Notes: generated from the sequence alone by a model not told the origin. 64,000 nucleotides of DNA from Amycolatopsis mongoliensis (GCF_030285665.1 NZ_CP127295.1:10168001-10232000); one strand, 5' to 3'; positions 41,741 to 50,540 are shown, numbered from the stretch's first letter. Numbers and translations are program-made.

Positions 41741-42532
41741 TCAGCCCTTCTGGTGGGTGAGGACGTCGGAGAGGTGGTCGAGCACCTGGTCCCAGCCGGT
41801 TTCGAGCCCGGCGAGGGCGTCCGCGGCCCCGGCCGTCGTCGCGGTGACGCGCAGGCCGAGCCGCAACCGGGTGCCGCCGGGCACCGACGCGAGCTCGAGG
41901 TCGTAGTGGCCGGTGAACGCCGCCTCGCCCGTCACCGCGAGGTCGAACGCGAGCCGCCCGGGCTCGGCGGCGAGGCGGACCCACCCTTCGGAGTGGTACT
42001 CGCCGTCGGCGTCGCGATAGGCGAGCACCGCGCGCCCGCCGGGCCGCGGCTCGAGGACGCACGCGGTGACCGTCGTCGACGGCGGAACCCACCACGACGC
42101 CAGCAGCGCCGGGTCGGTCCAGTGCCGCCAGACGACGTCCCGCGGCACGGCCAGCACGCGTTCGAACCCGAACTCCCGCCCGTCCGCCCACCGGTCCCGG
42201 TCCGGGGCCTCGGTGTCCGCTTCGACGGCCGCGCGGTACTGCGTGACGACGTCCCGCTCGCCCTCGTGCGCTTCGGTCGCCTTCGCCAGATCCGCCAGCC
42301 GGCCCGCGAAACCGAGCAGGGGCTCGGCCTCGAGGGCGTAGACCCGGCGCTGTCCGAGCGGGAACACGGTGACGAGCCCGGCGCGGGCGAGGGTCTGGAG
42401 GTGCTTGGTGGTCTGCGGCTGCCGCAGCCCGGTCAGCTCGGCCAGCTCCCCGACCGACCGGGGACGCTCGGCGAGGAGTTCGACGATGCGCCACCGCGCC
42501 GCGTCCCCCAGTGCTGCCGCGATAGCGTCCAT
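41741..42532 (-). CDS. ArsR-type HTH fused to SRPBCC/AHSA1 domain
   Basis: A 263-residue two-domain protein. Residues ~1-90 are an ArsR-like winged helix (ALGDAARWRIVELLAERPRSVGEL, then LRQPQTTKHLQTL), without the metal-binding cysteines of classical ArsR. Residues ~120-260 form an SRPBCC (AHSA1) ligand-binding fold (FERVLAVPRDVVWRHWTDPALLASWWVP). Such fusions probably sense a hydrophobic ligand and regulate the adjacent reductase gene. Confidence 0.92.
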   Translation of the reverse strand: MDAIAAALGDAARWRIVELLAERPRSVGELAELTGLRQPQTTKHLQTLARAGLVTVFPLGQRRVYALEAEPLLGFAGRLADLAKATEAHEGERDVVTQYRAAVEADTEAPDRDRWADGREFGFERVLAVPRDVVWRHWTDPALLASWWVPPSTTVTACVLEPRPGGRAVLAYRDADGEYHSEGWVRLAAEPGRLAFDLAVTGEAAFTGHYDLELASVPGGTRLRLGLRVTATTAGAADALAGLETGWDQVLDHLSDVLTHQKG

Positions 42533-42588
42533 GGCGCCAACTATTCGCGCAGGAGAATATTCAAGTCAAGGAATATTTTAGCCGGGGT

Positions 42589-43545
42589 TCAGTCGAGCCA
42601 CCGCAGCCCGTAGGCGTAGCCCAGTTGCGGGGCGGAGAACTCCTGCGCGACTTCGCACGCGCCGTCGAGCGGCAGCGGCGCGCCCGGCTGGGGCGGGTCG
42701 GCGAGCACCGACGGCGGCACCCGGTCCAGCCGCCACACCACCCGCGGCGGCCGTGCGGGGTCGAAGCGGACCCGCACGGTGAACGACTCGCACGTCACCA
42801 GCGGCACGAAGGTGTACGACGGCCGGATGGGCAGGCCGTCCCGGATCCGGATCACCAGGGCGAACGTGTGGGTGTCGCCGCGCGCCAGCGGCCGCGGGAG
42901 GTCGAGCAGCCAGCGGAAGTGCCGCTGCCCCACGCGTTTCGCGTCGGCGATCCGGACGCCGTGCTGGGCGTCGGCGGCCACCTGCCGCTCGCCGTCGCGG
43001 CCGTCTTCGAGGCGGGGCACGGTGAACTGCGCGGAGATCCGGCTCAGCCCGTCGCGGGCCGCCACGATCAGCCGTTCCTCGATCAGCTCCGGCTCGACGG
43101 TGTCGAGCCGCACCAAAGCCTTGACGCGCTTGACGAACCAGCCCTCGTCCGGGGCGGGCACGCCGTCGCCCGGCCGCGTGCCCGCCTCGATCTCGGCGGC
43201 CAGGCGGGCGAACGCCCGGTCGATCCGCCGCCGGGCCGTGCGTTCGGAGATGCGCAGCCGGTCCGCGAGGATCCCCACCCGGTCGGACAGCAGCGCGTGC
43301 TGCGCGCCGGGCGCGATGCCCAGCGCGACGTTGACCGCCAGCCGGTCGTCGGCCGGGAACTCCGCGATCGCGGCGGAAACGGCGTCGCGCAGGACCCGCC
43401 GCGCTTCGCGGTCGTTCGCCGTCCGGTGGATTTCGCACCAGCCGGACACGAGCGGCCCGAGCCGTTCGCGCAGTCGTTCGGTTTCCACTCCCCAGCCGCG
43501 CCGTAAAGTGGTGAGCTCACGGAGCAACCCGTCCTCGTGTGCCAT
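42589..43545 (-). CDS. Conserved hypothetical protein with HTH-like segment
   Basis: About 318 residues from ATG 43545 (MAHEDGLLRELTTL). The middle contains VGILADRLRISERTARRRIDRAF, which looks like a helix-turn-helix. The C-terminal half (FRWLLDLPRPLARGDTHTFAL, PSYTFVPLVTCESFTVRVRF) looks like a beta-rich domain. I know of similar actinobacterial proteins but not their function. It is divergent from the gene at 43625. Confidence 0.75.
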   Translation of the reverse strand: MAHEDGLLRELTTLRRGWGVETERLRERLGPLVSGWCEIHRTANDREARRVLRDAVSAAIAEFPADDRLAVNVALGIAPGAQHALLSDRVGILADRLRISERTARRRIDRAFARLAAEIEAGTRPGDGVPAPDEGWFVKRVKALVRLDTVEPELIEERLIVAARDGLSRISAQFTVPRLEDGRDGERQVAADAQHGVRIADAKRVGQRHFRWLLDLPRPLARGDTHTFALVIRIRDGLPIRPSYTFVPLVTCESFTVRVRFDPARPPRVVWRLDRVPPSVLADPPQPGAPLPLDGACEVAQEFSAPQLGYAYGLRWLD

Positions 43546-43624
43546 GGGATTTCGATTGTGGCACGCGGACTTCCGCGCGATCGGCGGCACCGGCTGCGCC
43601 GATCAGGTGATTCCCGGCTGGCCA

Positions 43625-44728
43625 GTGCGTGGCCAGTTCCGGCGCGATTCGGCCCGTGGGCGGCCTTTTCCCCTTCCCCGGCTGACCGACCATTTCCCCG
43701 TCGACGACATCGGGGAGGACGGGTTGCTCGACACCACGCACGCGCCCATCGGGCCGGCGGACGTCGCGGGCGTCCGCCGGCTGGCCCGCGACGGCCGGCT
43801 CGCCGGCTCGGCTTCGGCCGCACCGCCCGGCGACCTCGCCCGGTTGCGCGGGGCGGTCTACACCGTCGCCTGGCCGCTGGTCTTCGCGCGGATCACCAAG
43901 CCACTGGAGCGGCAGCGCCGGCACGCGGACTGCGTCCGCGGGCTCGAATGGCTGCGCCCGGACTGCCTCGACCGCTTCCACGACGACGTCGAGGCGGTCG
44001 TCGAGCACGCTTTGCGGCGCGCGACGGACCCGATCGACAACTTCGACGGCTGGCTGGCGACCCGGCTGAGCCCGGCGACGGTCGACGCGCACCGGCGGCG
44101 GCGCGGCGAGATCGGGGCCCTGCAACGGCCTCGCCTGCCGGCCTGGCTGAGCGAAGCCCTCGGCGGCGACCCGTGGCTGTGCGACCTCGCCGTCCAGATC
44201 CTGGTGTGGGCCGGGGTGCCGGCGACGGCGGGCGCCGAGCTGTGGCCGCTGGACGGCTGGGCCGCGCGCCGCGCCGAGGTCACCGGGGCGCCGCCGCCCG
44301 GGCGCGACACGCTCGACCGCGAGGTGCGGACGGTCCTGACCGCCATGCGCGGCCGGCCGAAGTGGCACGCCGAGCACGTCGAACGGCCGCTCGGGCACAA
44401 GCGGGCCCCCGTCGCGCCGATGCCGGCGGACGGCGCGGCCGAGCCGGCCCCGCTGCAGCTGGTCGGCCCGGACGAGGCCGACGACGCCCGCCTCGCTTGC
44501 CGCGCCGACCGGGCGCTGCGCGCGATCGAGGCGCGACTGGATCGCGGCGAGGATCCCGCGACGGCAGTCACCGCCGTCGTCCGGCGCGTGTTCGGAACGG
44601 GCGGGAGCGCGCTCGACCGCTTGCCGCACCACGGATCCACCCGCGACGACTGGCTGGCCACCGCCCTCGCCGACGAGGCCCGGCTCGCCCGGATCGTGGC
44701 GACTGTCCTGGCCGTCCTCGGCCGCTGA
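43625..44728 (+). CDS. Conserved hypothetical protein
   Basis: About 367 residues; the start is uncertain (GTG 43625 or 43607, neither with a strong ribosome site). Segments such as LRGAVYTVAWPLVFARITKPLERQ, WLRPDCLDRFHDDVEAVVEHAL and FDGWLATRLSPATVDAHRRRRGE show an ordered helical N-terminal domain with a mild likeness to sigma factor region 2 but no convincing family. It ends LARIVATVLAVLGR. It is divergent from the gene at 43545. Confidence 0.65.
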   Translation: MRGQFRRDSARGRPFPLPRLTDHFPVDDIGEDGLLDTTHAPIGPADVAGVRRLARDGRLAGSASAAPPGDLARLRGAVYTVAWPLVFARITKPLERQRRHADCVRGLEWLRPDCLDRFHDDVEAVVEHALRRATDPIDNFDGWLATRLSPATVDAHRRRRGEIGALQRPRLPAWLSEALGGDPWLCDLAVQILVWAGVPATAGAELWPLDGWAARRAEVTGAPPPGRDTLDREVRTVLTAMRGRPKWHAEHVERPLGHKRAPVAPMPADGAAEPAPLQLVGPDEADDARLACRADRALRAIEARLDRGEDPATAVTAVVRRVFGTGGSALDRLPHHGSTRDDWLATALADEARLARIVATVLAVLGR

Positions 44729-44896
44729 GCGCGGGCGGACCAGCCGCGCTCGCCGAGGAGACCCGGCTCGCGGCGGTCAGCCCGACCGGGCCCGGCCGCC
44801 GAGATCCGAACCGCGGCAACCACCCCGACCGGCCACGGCCGCCCAGCACAGCCCGGTCAACCACCTCGCCGGCCCCGGGCGCCGAGCACAGTCCGG

Positions 44897-45190
44897 CTAA
44901 CCGGCCTCACCGGCGAGGCCCGCACCACGGCAACCACCGTCGCCGTCGTCGGCCGCCGAGTGCAGGCGGGCGTCCAGGATGTCGAACAGCACCTCCGGCG
45001 GGCAGCCCGCAGCCCGCGCCCGCGTTCCGGCGGACGCCAGCTCGGCCAGCAGCACCGCGCGCACGGCCGCTCGGGTCGTGTGCGGGAGTCTCACGGGCGG
45101 GACAGCTGATCCGGCCACCCCGGCCTCCTTTCGCCCGGCGCCGGGTTCGGCCGGCCCAGCCTTCCCCTGACGGACGGCGTTCAGCGCCAC
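44897..45190 (-). CDS. Hypothetical protein
   Basis: 97 residues from GTG 45190, overlapping the end of the upstream gene by 10 bases. It has a helical middle (TTRAAVRAVLLAELASAGTRA, CPPEVLFDILDARL) and a glycine-rich end. No family is recognised; the overlap supports co-translation with the gene at 45181. Confidence 0.5.
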   Translation of the reverse strand: MALNAVRQGKAGPAEPGAGRKEAGVAGSAVPPVRLPHTTRAAVRAVLLAELASAGTRARAAGCPPEVLFDILDARLHSAADDGDGGCRGAGLAGEAG

Positions 45191-45696
45191 CACGACGGCG
45201 GGGGCACCGGCAGCCGCAGCGGGCAGCCCGTGTGGCGGCCCGCCCAGGAGTCGGCCAGCCACCGGGTCAGCGCGACCGGCCCGAGCAGGCTGTCCTCCCA
45301 CACCGGGGTCAGCTCGCCGGCCCGGCGCAGCATCGTTTCGGCCGTGGCGCAGAAGGAAATGATCGCGGCGACGGCGGCGTCGGCCCGCTCCACGGGCCAG
45401 GCGACCGCGGCTCCGGGCAGCCCGGCCGGGATGGCCAGGCCGGGGCCGGCGGTACAGGTGCGGGCCAGCTGGACGGCGAGGTCGAACTCGGCCGCTTCGG
45501 CGTGGCGCTGCCGGGCCCGCCAGCGCGGCGAAGCCTCGGCGGCGTGCAGCCCGGCGAGCCGGGCGGCGACCAGCCCGTCCCACACCGTCATGAGCACCCC
45601 TCGCGTGTCGGCCGGGTGAGCGCCGGCGAGTTCGAGGGTGACGGCGCTGAGCCAGGCACACGGGTCCTTGACTTGACGATCGGCGGCGACGGTCAC
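45181..45696 (-). CDS. Hypothetical protein
   Basis: About 171 residues if started at GTG 45696, which has a GAGACTGT stretch ahead of it; the frame is open to GTG 45762. It looks helical with conserved tryptophans (CAWLSAVTLELAGAHPADTRG, MTVWDGLVAARLAGLHAA, VWEDSLLGPVALTRWLADSW). No family is recognised. It and the overlapping downstream gene probably form a two-gene operon. Confidence 0.55.
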   Translation of the reverse strand: MTVAADRQVKDPCAWLSAVTLELAGAHPADTRGVLMTVWDGLVAARLAGLHAAEASPRWRARQRHAEAAEFDLAVQLARTCTAGPGLAIPAGLPGAAVAWPVERADAAVAAIISFCATAETMLRRAGELTPVWEDSLLGPVALTRWLADSWAGRHTGCPLRLPVPPPSWWR

Positions 45697-45904
45697 GGCA
45701 GACAGTCTCGCACCGGAAAGCACGTCCGGCAGCAAGATGATCTTGGTTCGCGACAGGACCACCCGGTCGGTGGCGAACCGTTGAGCGGCTGGGTAATTCC
45801 TTCGGGCACTGCGCGTGACCGAACGGTTACGGCTGTGTCATCATGTCGGCGCTCAGTGCCGAGCACGCCCCCTTCGTTCCCCCTCTCCGAAAGGCCGCCA
45901 CAGC

Positions 45905-46186
45905 GTGATCAAGACCAGCAAGAGCCGGGCCGGCACCCAGCGAGTGACGTTCAGCCTCCCGGCCGGGGCACCACCCGGGCGCGTGAGCGTGGTGGGATCG
46001 TTCAACGACTGGACGCCGGGCCGCCACCACCTGACGACGCGCTCCAACGGCCGCCGGTCGGCGTCGGTGGACGTGGCGCCGGGCACGGTGATCCAGTTCC
46101 GGTACCTCGGCGAGAACGGCCTGTGGTTCGACGACCCCGACCTGCCGGACCGGGCGGACGGCAACTGCGTGTACTCGACGAACTGA
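45905..46186 (+). CDS. Isolated CBM48/isoamylase N-terminal-like domain protein
   Basis: 93 residues from GTG 45905 comprise a single early-set beta domain: VTFSLPAGAPPGRVSVVGSFNDWTPG has the SVVGSFNDW motif of glycogen-binding CBM48 modules, followed by GTVIQFRYLGENGLWFDDP. Normally this domain is fused to debranching or branching enzymes or to AMPK-like subunits; here it stands alone. It may bind glycogen or maltooligosaccharides. It converges with the gene at 46203. Confidence 0.85.
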   Translation: MIKTSKSRAGTQRVTFSLPAGAPPGRVSVVGSFNDWTPGRHHLTTRSNGRRSASVDVAPGTVIQFRYLGENGLWFDDPDLPDRADGNCVYSTN

Positions 46187-46202
46187 GCTGCGACCGCCGG
46201 CG

Positions 46203-46919
46203 TCAGGATTTCCGGCGCGGCTTCCCGCGCTTCGGGGCGCCGCCGCCGCGCCGGGCCGCCGGCTTGCCCGCCGACTTCGCGGCCGCCGGCTTCCGCTCCG
46301 CGCGCTTCTTCTCCGCCGGTGCGGGCTGGCGGCCGCGCGTGCTGTTGACCGTGCGCCCGCGCACGATCCCGATGAACGTCTCCATCAGGTCCGTCGTCTC
46401 GTCCTCGAGCCACGACAGCGCCACGCTCGACTGCGGGGCGTCGGTCACCGTCCGGTACGTCAGGTCGCGACGGTGGTGGAGGCGGGCCAGCGACTGCGGG
46501 ACCACCAGCACCCCCATCCCCGCGGCCACCAGCTCGATCGCGTCCGCCGTCGTCTCCGGGCGGGCAACAGCCGCCCGGCCCGGGAGCGCGGGCCACTCGA
46601 TCGTGTCATCCAGCGGCGACAGCACGACCTCGTCCGCCAAGTCCGCTGTGGACACTTCGTCCGCCGCCGCGATCAGGTGGTCCTTGGCGATCACGACCAC
46701 CGTCGTCTCCGTGTAGAGCGGGATCGCGTGGAGGCCGTCGCGGTCGACCGGGGACCGCAGCAACGCCGCGTCCGCGCCCCGCGAACGGATCAGGCCCGTC
46801 GCGTCGGCCGCGGCGACCGGGACCAGCTCGAGCGGCACCTCCGGCTGCCGCTCGCCCCACGTCCGCACCCACTTGGCGGGCGTGGCGCCCGGGACGTACG
46901 CGAGACGGAACGAGGTCAC
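46203..46919 (-). CDS. LysR substrate-binding domain protein lacking the HTH
   Basis: A 238-residue protein beginning directly with the LysR effector domain (FRLAYVPGATPAKWVRTW, RSRGADAALLRSPVD, HAIPLYTETTVVVIAKDHLI). There is no N-terminal winged helix. Instead the last ~40 residues are a Lys/Arg/Ala/Pro-rich tail (APAEKKRAERKPAAAKSAG), possibly binding DNA or RNA non-specifically. It starts divergently, 42 bases from the DUF5997 gene. The function is unknown. Confidence 0.85.
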   Translation of the reverse strand: MTSFRLAYVPGATPAKWVRTWGERQPEVPLELVPVAAADATGLIRSRGADAALLRSPVDRDGLHAIPLYTETTVVVIAKDHLIAAADEVSTADLADEVVLSPLDDTIEWPALPGRAAVARPETTADAIELVAAGMGVLVVPQSLARLHHRRDLTYRTVTDAPQSSVALSWLEDETTDLMETFIGIVRGRTVNSTRGRQPAPAEKKRAERKPAAAKSAGKPAARRGGGAPKRGKPRRKS

Positions 46920-46961
46920 CGGGTCAGGCTACCGGGCGGGGCGCTGGCTACCCTGGACGGC

Positions 46962-47333
46962 ATGACGTCGCACAAGACCACCCAGACGATGAAGCCCGCG
47001 ACGGCGGCGAAGAAGCTGGGTGTGTACCTCGAAGCCACGCCCCCGGAGTTCCAGGAGGGCGTCGTCTCGCGCGACGAGCTGAACGCGCTGCAGGCCGACC
47101 CGCCCGAGTGGCTGCGCGAGCTGCGCCGCACCGGCCCGCACCCGCGGCCGGTCGTCGCGGCGAAGCTGGGCATCTCCATCGGCGGCCTCACCCGCGGCGG
47201 CGTCACCGAGGCGCTCACCACCGAGCAGATCGAGGCGCTGAAGACCGAGAATCCCGACTGGCTGGTGCGGGAACGCGCCACCCAGGCCGAGGTGCGCAAG
47301 GAAACCGTGCGGGTCAAGGGGAAGGACCACTGA
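46962..47333 (+). CDS. DUF5997 family protein
   Basis: A 123-residue protein (AATAAKKLGVYLEATPPEFQEG form; visible pieces KKLGVYLEATPPEFQ, LNALQADPPEWLRELRRTGPHPR, AKLGISIGGLTRGGV) that matches DUF5997 from memory. A TACCCT box (46949-46954) seven bases before the ATG suggests a leaderless mRNA. Its stop overlaps the start of kynureninase. Its function is unknown; it regularly stands opposite an HTH-less LysR-type gene in related genomes. Confidence 0.85.
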   Translation: MTSHKTTQTMKPATAAKKLGVYLEATPPEFQEGVVSRDELNALQADPPEWLRELRRTGPHPRPVVAAKLGISIGGLTRGGVTEALTTEQIEALKTENPDWLVRERATQAEVRKETVRVKGKDH

Positions 47334-48535
47334 CCACGCTCGAGGAGGCGAAGCGCCTCGACGCCGCCGACGAGCTGGCGGGGTTCCGGGACCGCTTCGT
47401 CCCGATCACTGACCCCGGCGTCGTCGCCTACCTCGACGGGAACTCGCTGGGCCGCCCGCTGCGCGCGACGGCCGAACGGCTGCAGGAGCTCGTCGCCGAC
47501 CAGTGGGGCGCCCGGCTGATCCGCTCCTGGGAAGAACGCTGGCTCGAGCTCCCCGAGCGGATCGGTGACGAGCTGGGCCGCGTCGCGCTCGGCGCCGCAC
47601 CCGGCCAGACCATCGTCGCCGACTCGACGTCGGTGTGCCTGTACAAGACGCTCCGGGCGGCCGCCGCGCTCCGCCCGGGGCGCGACGAGATCGTCACCGA
47701 CTCCGCCAACTTCCCCACCGACCGGTTCCTCGTCGAGAGCGTTGCCGCCGAGCTCGGCCACACGGTGCGGTGGATCGAGGGCGGCGACGTCCACCCCGAC
47801 GACGTCGCCGCCGTCACCGGGCCGCGGACCGCGGCCGTCGTCCTGTCCCATGTGGACTACCGCTCCGCCGCGATCGCCGACCTCGCCGGGATCACGCGGC
47901 TGGTGCACGACCGCGGCGCTCTCACCGTCTGGGACCTCTGCCACAGCGTCGGCTCGATCCCGGTCGAGCTGGACGCCAACGGCGCCGACTTCGCCGTCGG
48001 CTGCACGTACAAGTTCCTCAACGCCGGGCCCGGCGCGCCCGCCTTCCTCTACGTGAACTCGCGCCACCACGCGGAGTTCGGGCAGCCGATCACCGGCTGG
48101 ATGGGCGCGGCCGACACGTTCGGCATGGCCGAGCACTACGTGCCCGCGCCCGGCATCCGCCGCGCGCTGTCCGGCACCCCGCCGGTGCTGGGCATGGTGG
48201 GCGTCCAGGAAGGCGTCGCGCTGCTGGCCGAAGCCGGGATCGATCGGGTGCGGGCCAAGGCCGTCGCGCTGGGGCGGTGGGTGCTCGCCCTCGCCGACGC
48301 GTGGCTCGTCCCGCTCGGCTTCACGGTGGCCTCGCCGCGCGAGGACGCCCGCCGCGGCGGGCACGTCACCCTGCGGCACCCGGACGCCGAACGGCTTTCC
48401 CGGGTCCTGATCGAGCACGGCGTGCTGATCGACTTCCGCCGTCCCGACGGAATCCGCGTCGGACTGAGCCCGCTCACCACCGGCTTCACCGAGGTCCGGG
48501 CGGCCGTGGACCGCATCCGCGAGCTCGCCGCATGA
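47330..48535 (+). CDS. kynU: Kynureninase
   Basis: About 401 residues. The homologous N-terminus (LTTLEEAKRLDAADELAGFRDRF) begins at CTG 47330, with no ATG, GTG or TTG in frame nearby, and the codon overlaps the previous stop (CTGA), preceded by AAGGGGAAGG. The PLP enzyme core shows YLDGNSLGRPL, the PLP-binding lysine in GCTYKFLNAGPG, and HVDYRSA. It cleaves kynurenine to anthranilate and alanine in tryptophan breakdown or antibiotic supply. No other kyn gene is adjacent. The gene ends at a palindromic repeat. Confidence 0.93.
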   Translation: MTTLEEAKRLDAADELAGFRDRFVPITDPGVVAYLDGNSLGRPLRATAERLQELVADQWGARLIRSWEERWLELPERIGDELGRVALGAAPGQTIVADSTSVCLYKTLRAAAALRPGRDEIVTDSANFPTDRFLVESVAAELGHTVRWIEGGDVHPDDVAAVTGPRTAAVVLSHVDYRSAAIADLAGITRLVHDRGALTVWDLCHSVGSIPVELDANGADFAVGCTYKFLNAGPGAPAFLYVNSRHHAEFGQPITGWMGAADTFGMAEHYVPAPGIRRALSGTPPVLGMVGVQEGVALLAEAGIDRVRAKAVALGRWVLALADAWLVPLGFTVASPREDARRGGHVTLRHPDAERLSRVLIEHGVLIDFRRPDGIRVGLSPLTTGFTEVRAAVDRIRELAA

Positions 48536-48587
48536 CGTGAATGACTCATTCATGTCGCCTGACGACATGAATGAGTCATTCACGTCG
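48534..48587. repeat. Inverted pair of TGAATGAsTCATTCA palindromes (copy 1)
   Basis: GACGTGAATGACTCATTCATGTCG and its near-mirror CGACATGAATGAGTCATTCACGTCG are 5 bases apart and could form a 24-bp stem. The right-hand 25-base unit (48563-48587) is identical to 60534-60558. The kynU stop codon lies inside the first unit. Confidence 0.85.
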
Positions 48588-48594
48588 GTCAGAC

Positions 48595-48623
48595 AGTAGC
48601 CATGTACTTAGTAGCCATGTACT
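48595..48623. promoter_or_regulatory. Tandem candidate operator of the MarR regulator
   Basis: AGTAGCCATGTACT occurs twice in tandem (48595-48608 and 48610-48623), ten bases before the marR ATG at 48633. Each unit is a dyad AGTA-N6-TACT. MarR proteins often autoregulate from such sites. Confidence 0.55.
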
Positions 48624-48632
48624 GTATTTGAC

Positions 48633-49070
48633 ATGAGCACCCCGGGGCACCTGGTCTGGCGACTGTCCATGAAGTGGCGGGTGGCCGTCGACCGCGCCCT
48701 GGCACCGATCGGGTTGACGCACGCCCAGTACGTCTTCCTGTCCTCGCTCTTCGGCCTGGAGCGTGCCGGAGCGAGCCCGAGCCAGCGGGAACTCGCCGAC
48801 CACACCGGACTGGAAGCGCTCTACACCTCCAAGCTCGCGCGCTCCCTCGACGCCGACGGGCTCGTCGAGCGCACCCGAGACCCCGCGGACACCCGCACCA
48901 TCCGGCTGGCCCTCACCGAACGCGGCCGCGAAGTGGTCGAGCCCGCGATCGAGACCGTGGCCGAGCTGCTCGACCGGCTCCTCGCGCCGCTCGGCGGCCG
49001 GGACGGCGACCGCACCGCGGCCCTGAGCCGCGAACTCACGCTCCTCCTCGACACCCCCCTGGATCCCTGA
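48633..49070 (+). CDS. MarR-family transcriptional regulator
   Basis: A 145-residue MarR protein with the winged helix SQRELADHTGLEALYTSKLARSLDADGLVERTRDPADTR broken over recognition and wing. It is followed after 11 bases by a haloalkane dehalogenase gene, so it probably controls that enzyme and itself. Tandem AGTAGCCATGTACT repeats lie just ahead of its start. Confidence 0.93.
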   Translation: MSTPGHLVWRLSMKWRVAVDRALAPIGLTHAQYVFLSSLFGLERAGASPSQRELADHTGLEALYTSKLARSLDADGLVERTRDPADTRTIRLALTERGREVVEPAIETVAELLDRLLAPLGGRDGDRTAALSRELTLLLDTPLDP

Positions 49071-49081
49071 AGGGACAAGAC

Positions 49082-49912
49082 ATGGACCTGCTGCACCACG
49101 AAGAGTCCGGCACCGGCACCCCGATCGTCTTCCTGCACGGCAACCCCGGCTCGTCGCACGGCTGGCGCGCCGTCCTCCCCCACGTCGGCGGTGGCCGCCT
49201 GCTGGCCCCCGACCTCATCGGCATGGGCCGCTCCGCGAAACCCGACATCGAGTACTCCTTCGCCGACCACGCCCGCCACCTCGACGCCTGGTTCGACGCG
49301 CTCGGCCTGGACGACGTCGTCCTCGTCGGGCACGACTGGGGCGGCGCGCTCGCCTTCGACCACGCCGCCCGGCACCCGGACCGCGTCCGCGGGGTGGCGT
49401 TCTTCGAGACGATCGTCAAGCCGATGGCCTGGGAAGACCTGTCGCCCCAGGCGGCCGAGCGGTCGCGCCGGATCCGCACGCCGGGCGTCGGCGAGGAGAT
49501 GGTGCTGGAGCAGAACCTGTTCGTGCGGCAGGCGTTCACCGGCGGGGTGCGCACGCCGGTGGGGGACCTCGAGCCGTACCTCGCGCCGTTCCCGACGCCC
49601 GAGAGCCGCCGGCCGATCCTCGCGTGGGCACGGCAGCTGCCGCTCGGCGGCGAGCCGGCCGAGCTGATCCCCCGCATCGAGGCCTACGACGAGTGGCTGA
49701 AGACCAGCGCCGGCACGCCGAAGCTGCTCCTGACCTTCGAAGGCTCACCCACGCTGCTCATCGGCGAAAAGCTGACGCGGTGGTGCGAACGGAACGTCGC
49801 CGCGCTCGACGTCGTCGCCTGCGGGGAAGCCGGGCACCACGCCCAGGAGGACCGCCCGAAGGAGATCGCCGCCGAGATCGCGGCGTGGCTGGACCGGCAC
49901 GGCCTCCGGTGA
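49082..49912 (+). CDS. Haloalkane dehalogenase-like alpha/beta hydrolase
   Basis: A 276-residue enzyme of the DhaA/LinB type. It has the oxyanion and halide-binding segment FLHGNPGSSHGWR (Asn and Trp), the nucleophile in LVGHDWGGALAF (Asp), and the catalytic histidine in EAGHHAQED. These enzymes hydrolyse carbon-halogen bonds, giving an alcohol and halide. The ATG lies 11 bases past the marR stop. It may serve detoxification of chlorinated compounds; the natural substrate is unknown. Confidence 0.92.
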   Translation: MDLLHHEESGTGTPIVFLHGNPGSSHGWRAVLPHVGGGRLLAPDLIGMGRSAKPDIEYSFADHARHLDAWFDALGLDDVVLVGHDWGGALAFDHAARHPDRVRGVAFFETIVKPMAWEDLSPQAAERSRRIRTPGVGEEMVLEQNLFVRQAFTGGVRTPVGDLEPYLAPFPTPESRRPILAWARQLPLGGEPAELIPRIEAYDEWLKTSAGTPKLLLTFEGSPTLLIGEKLTRWCERNVAALDVVACGEAGHHAQEDRPKEIAAEIAAWLDRHGLR

Positions 49913-49913
49913 G

Positions 49914-50540
49914 TCAGCGGTGCCGCAGCGACGGGGTCGCGTCCATGCCGAGGACGCGGGCCGCGACCCAGGCCAGCGCGTCGGCGGTGCGGGCCGGGGT
50001 GTCCGACGGCTGCATGACGTGGCTGAGCACCGTGCGCACGACGATGTCGATCACGACGGCGACCTGCTCGTCGGTGAGCGGCGGGTGGTAGGCGGCGACG
50101 CGCGCGGTGAGCATCGTCTTGGCCTTCGTCAGCAGCGTGCCCGCCTCGGTGGTCAGCAGCGGGAGCAGCTCGGGGGCGGTGCCGTGCGTGGCGGAGGCGA
50201 TCGCGCGCAGCAGGATGTTGTCGTCGGCCAGCTCGAGGACCGAGCGGACGGCGTCGTACATCGCCTCGACCAGGTCGGTCTCGTGCCGGTCGAAGGCGGC
50301 GACGACGACCGAGAGGAACCGGTCGAGCTCGTGCGCGACCATCGCCTCGGCCAGCGCGGCCTTGGACCCGATCTCGTTGTAGACGGTCTGGCGGCTCACG
50401 CCCACGACCTCGGCCAGCCGGGCCATCGTGACCGCCGGCCAGCCGGACCGCGCGGTCAGCTCGATCGCCGCGGTGATGATCGGCCGCCGGTGCTGGCCCC
50501 CCTCGGGCGGGGCCGGAAGTGCGGCGCTCATGATCGCCAT
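49914..50540 (-). CDS. TetR-family regulator of the alkane operon
   Basis: A 208-residue TetR protein with the HTH WPAVTMARLAEVVGVSRQTVYNEIGSKAALAEAM (recognition helix RQTVYNEIG). It is the last gene of a minus-strand run alkB, ferredoxin, reductase, tetR, with one base between it and the reductase gene. In rhodococci the alkB operon also ends with a tetR gene (alkU), so control of the alkane hydroxylase operon is likely. Confidence 0.92.
   Translation of the reverse strand: MAIMSAALPAPPEGGQHRRPIITAAIELTARSGWPAVTMARLAEVVGVSRQTVYNEIGSKAALAEAMVAHELDRFLSVVVAAFDRHETDLVEAMYDAVRSVLELADDNILLRAIASATHGTAPELLPLLTTEAGTLLTKAKTMLTARVAAYHPPLTDEQVAVVIDIVVRTVLSHVMQPSDTPARTADALAWVAARVLGMDATPSLRHR

Noticed and set aside
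43537..46716. 1059-codon plus-strand open frame
   Set aside because: It spans genes on both strands, has extreme Arg/Pro content and no homology signal; a typical shadow in high-GC DNA.
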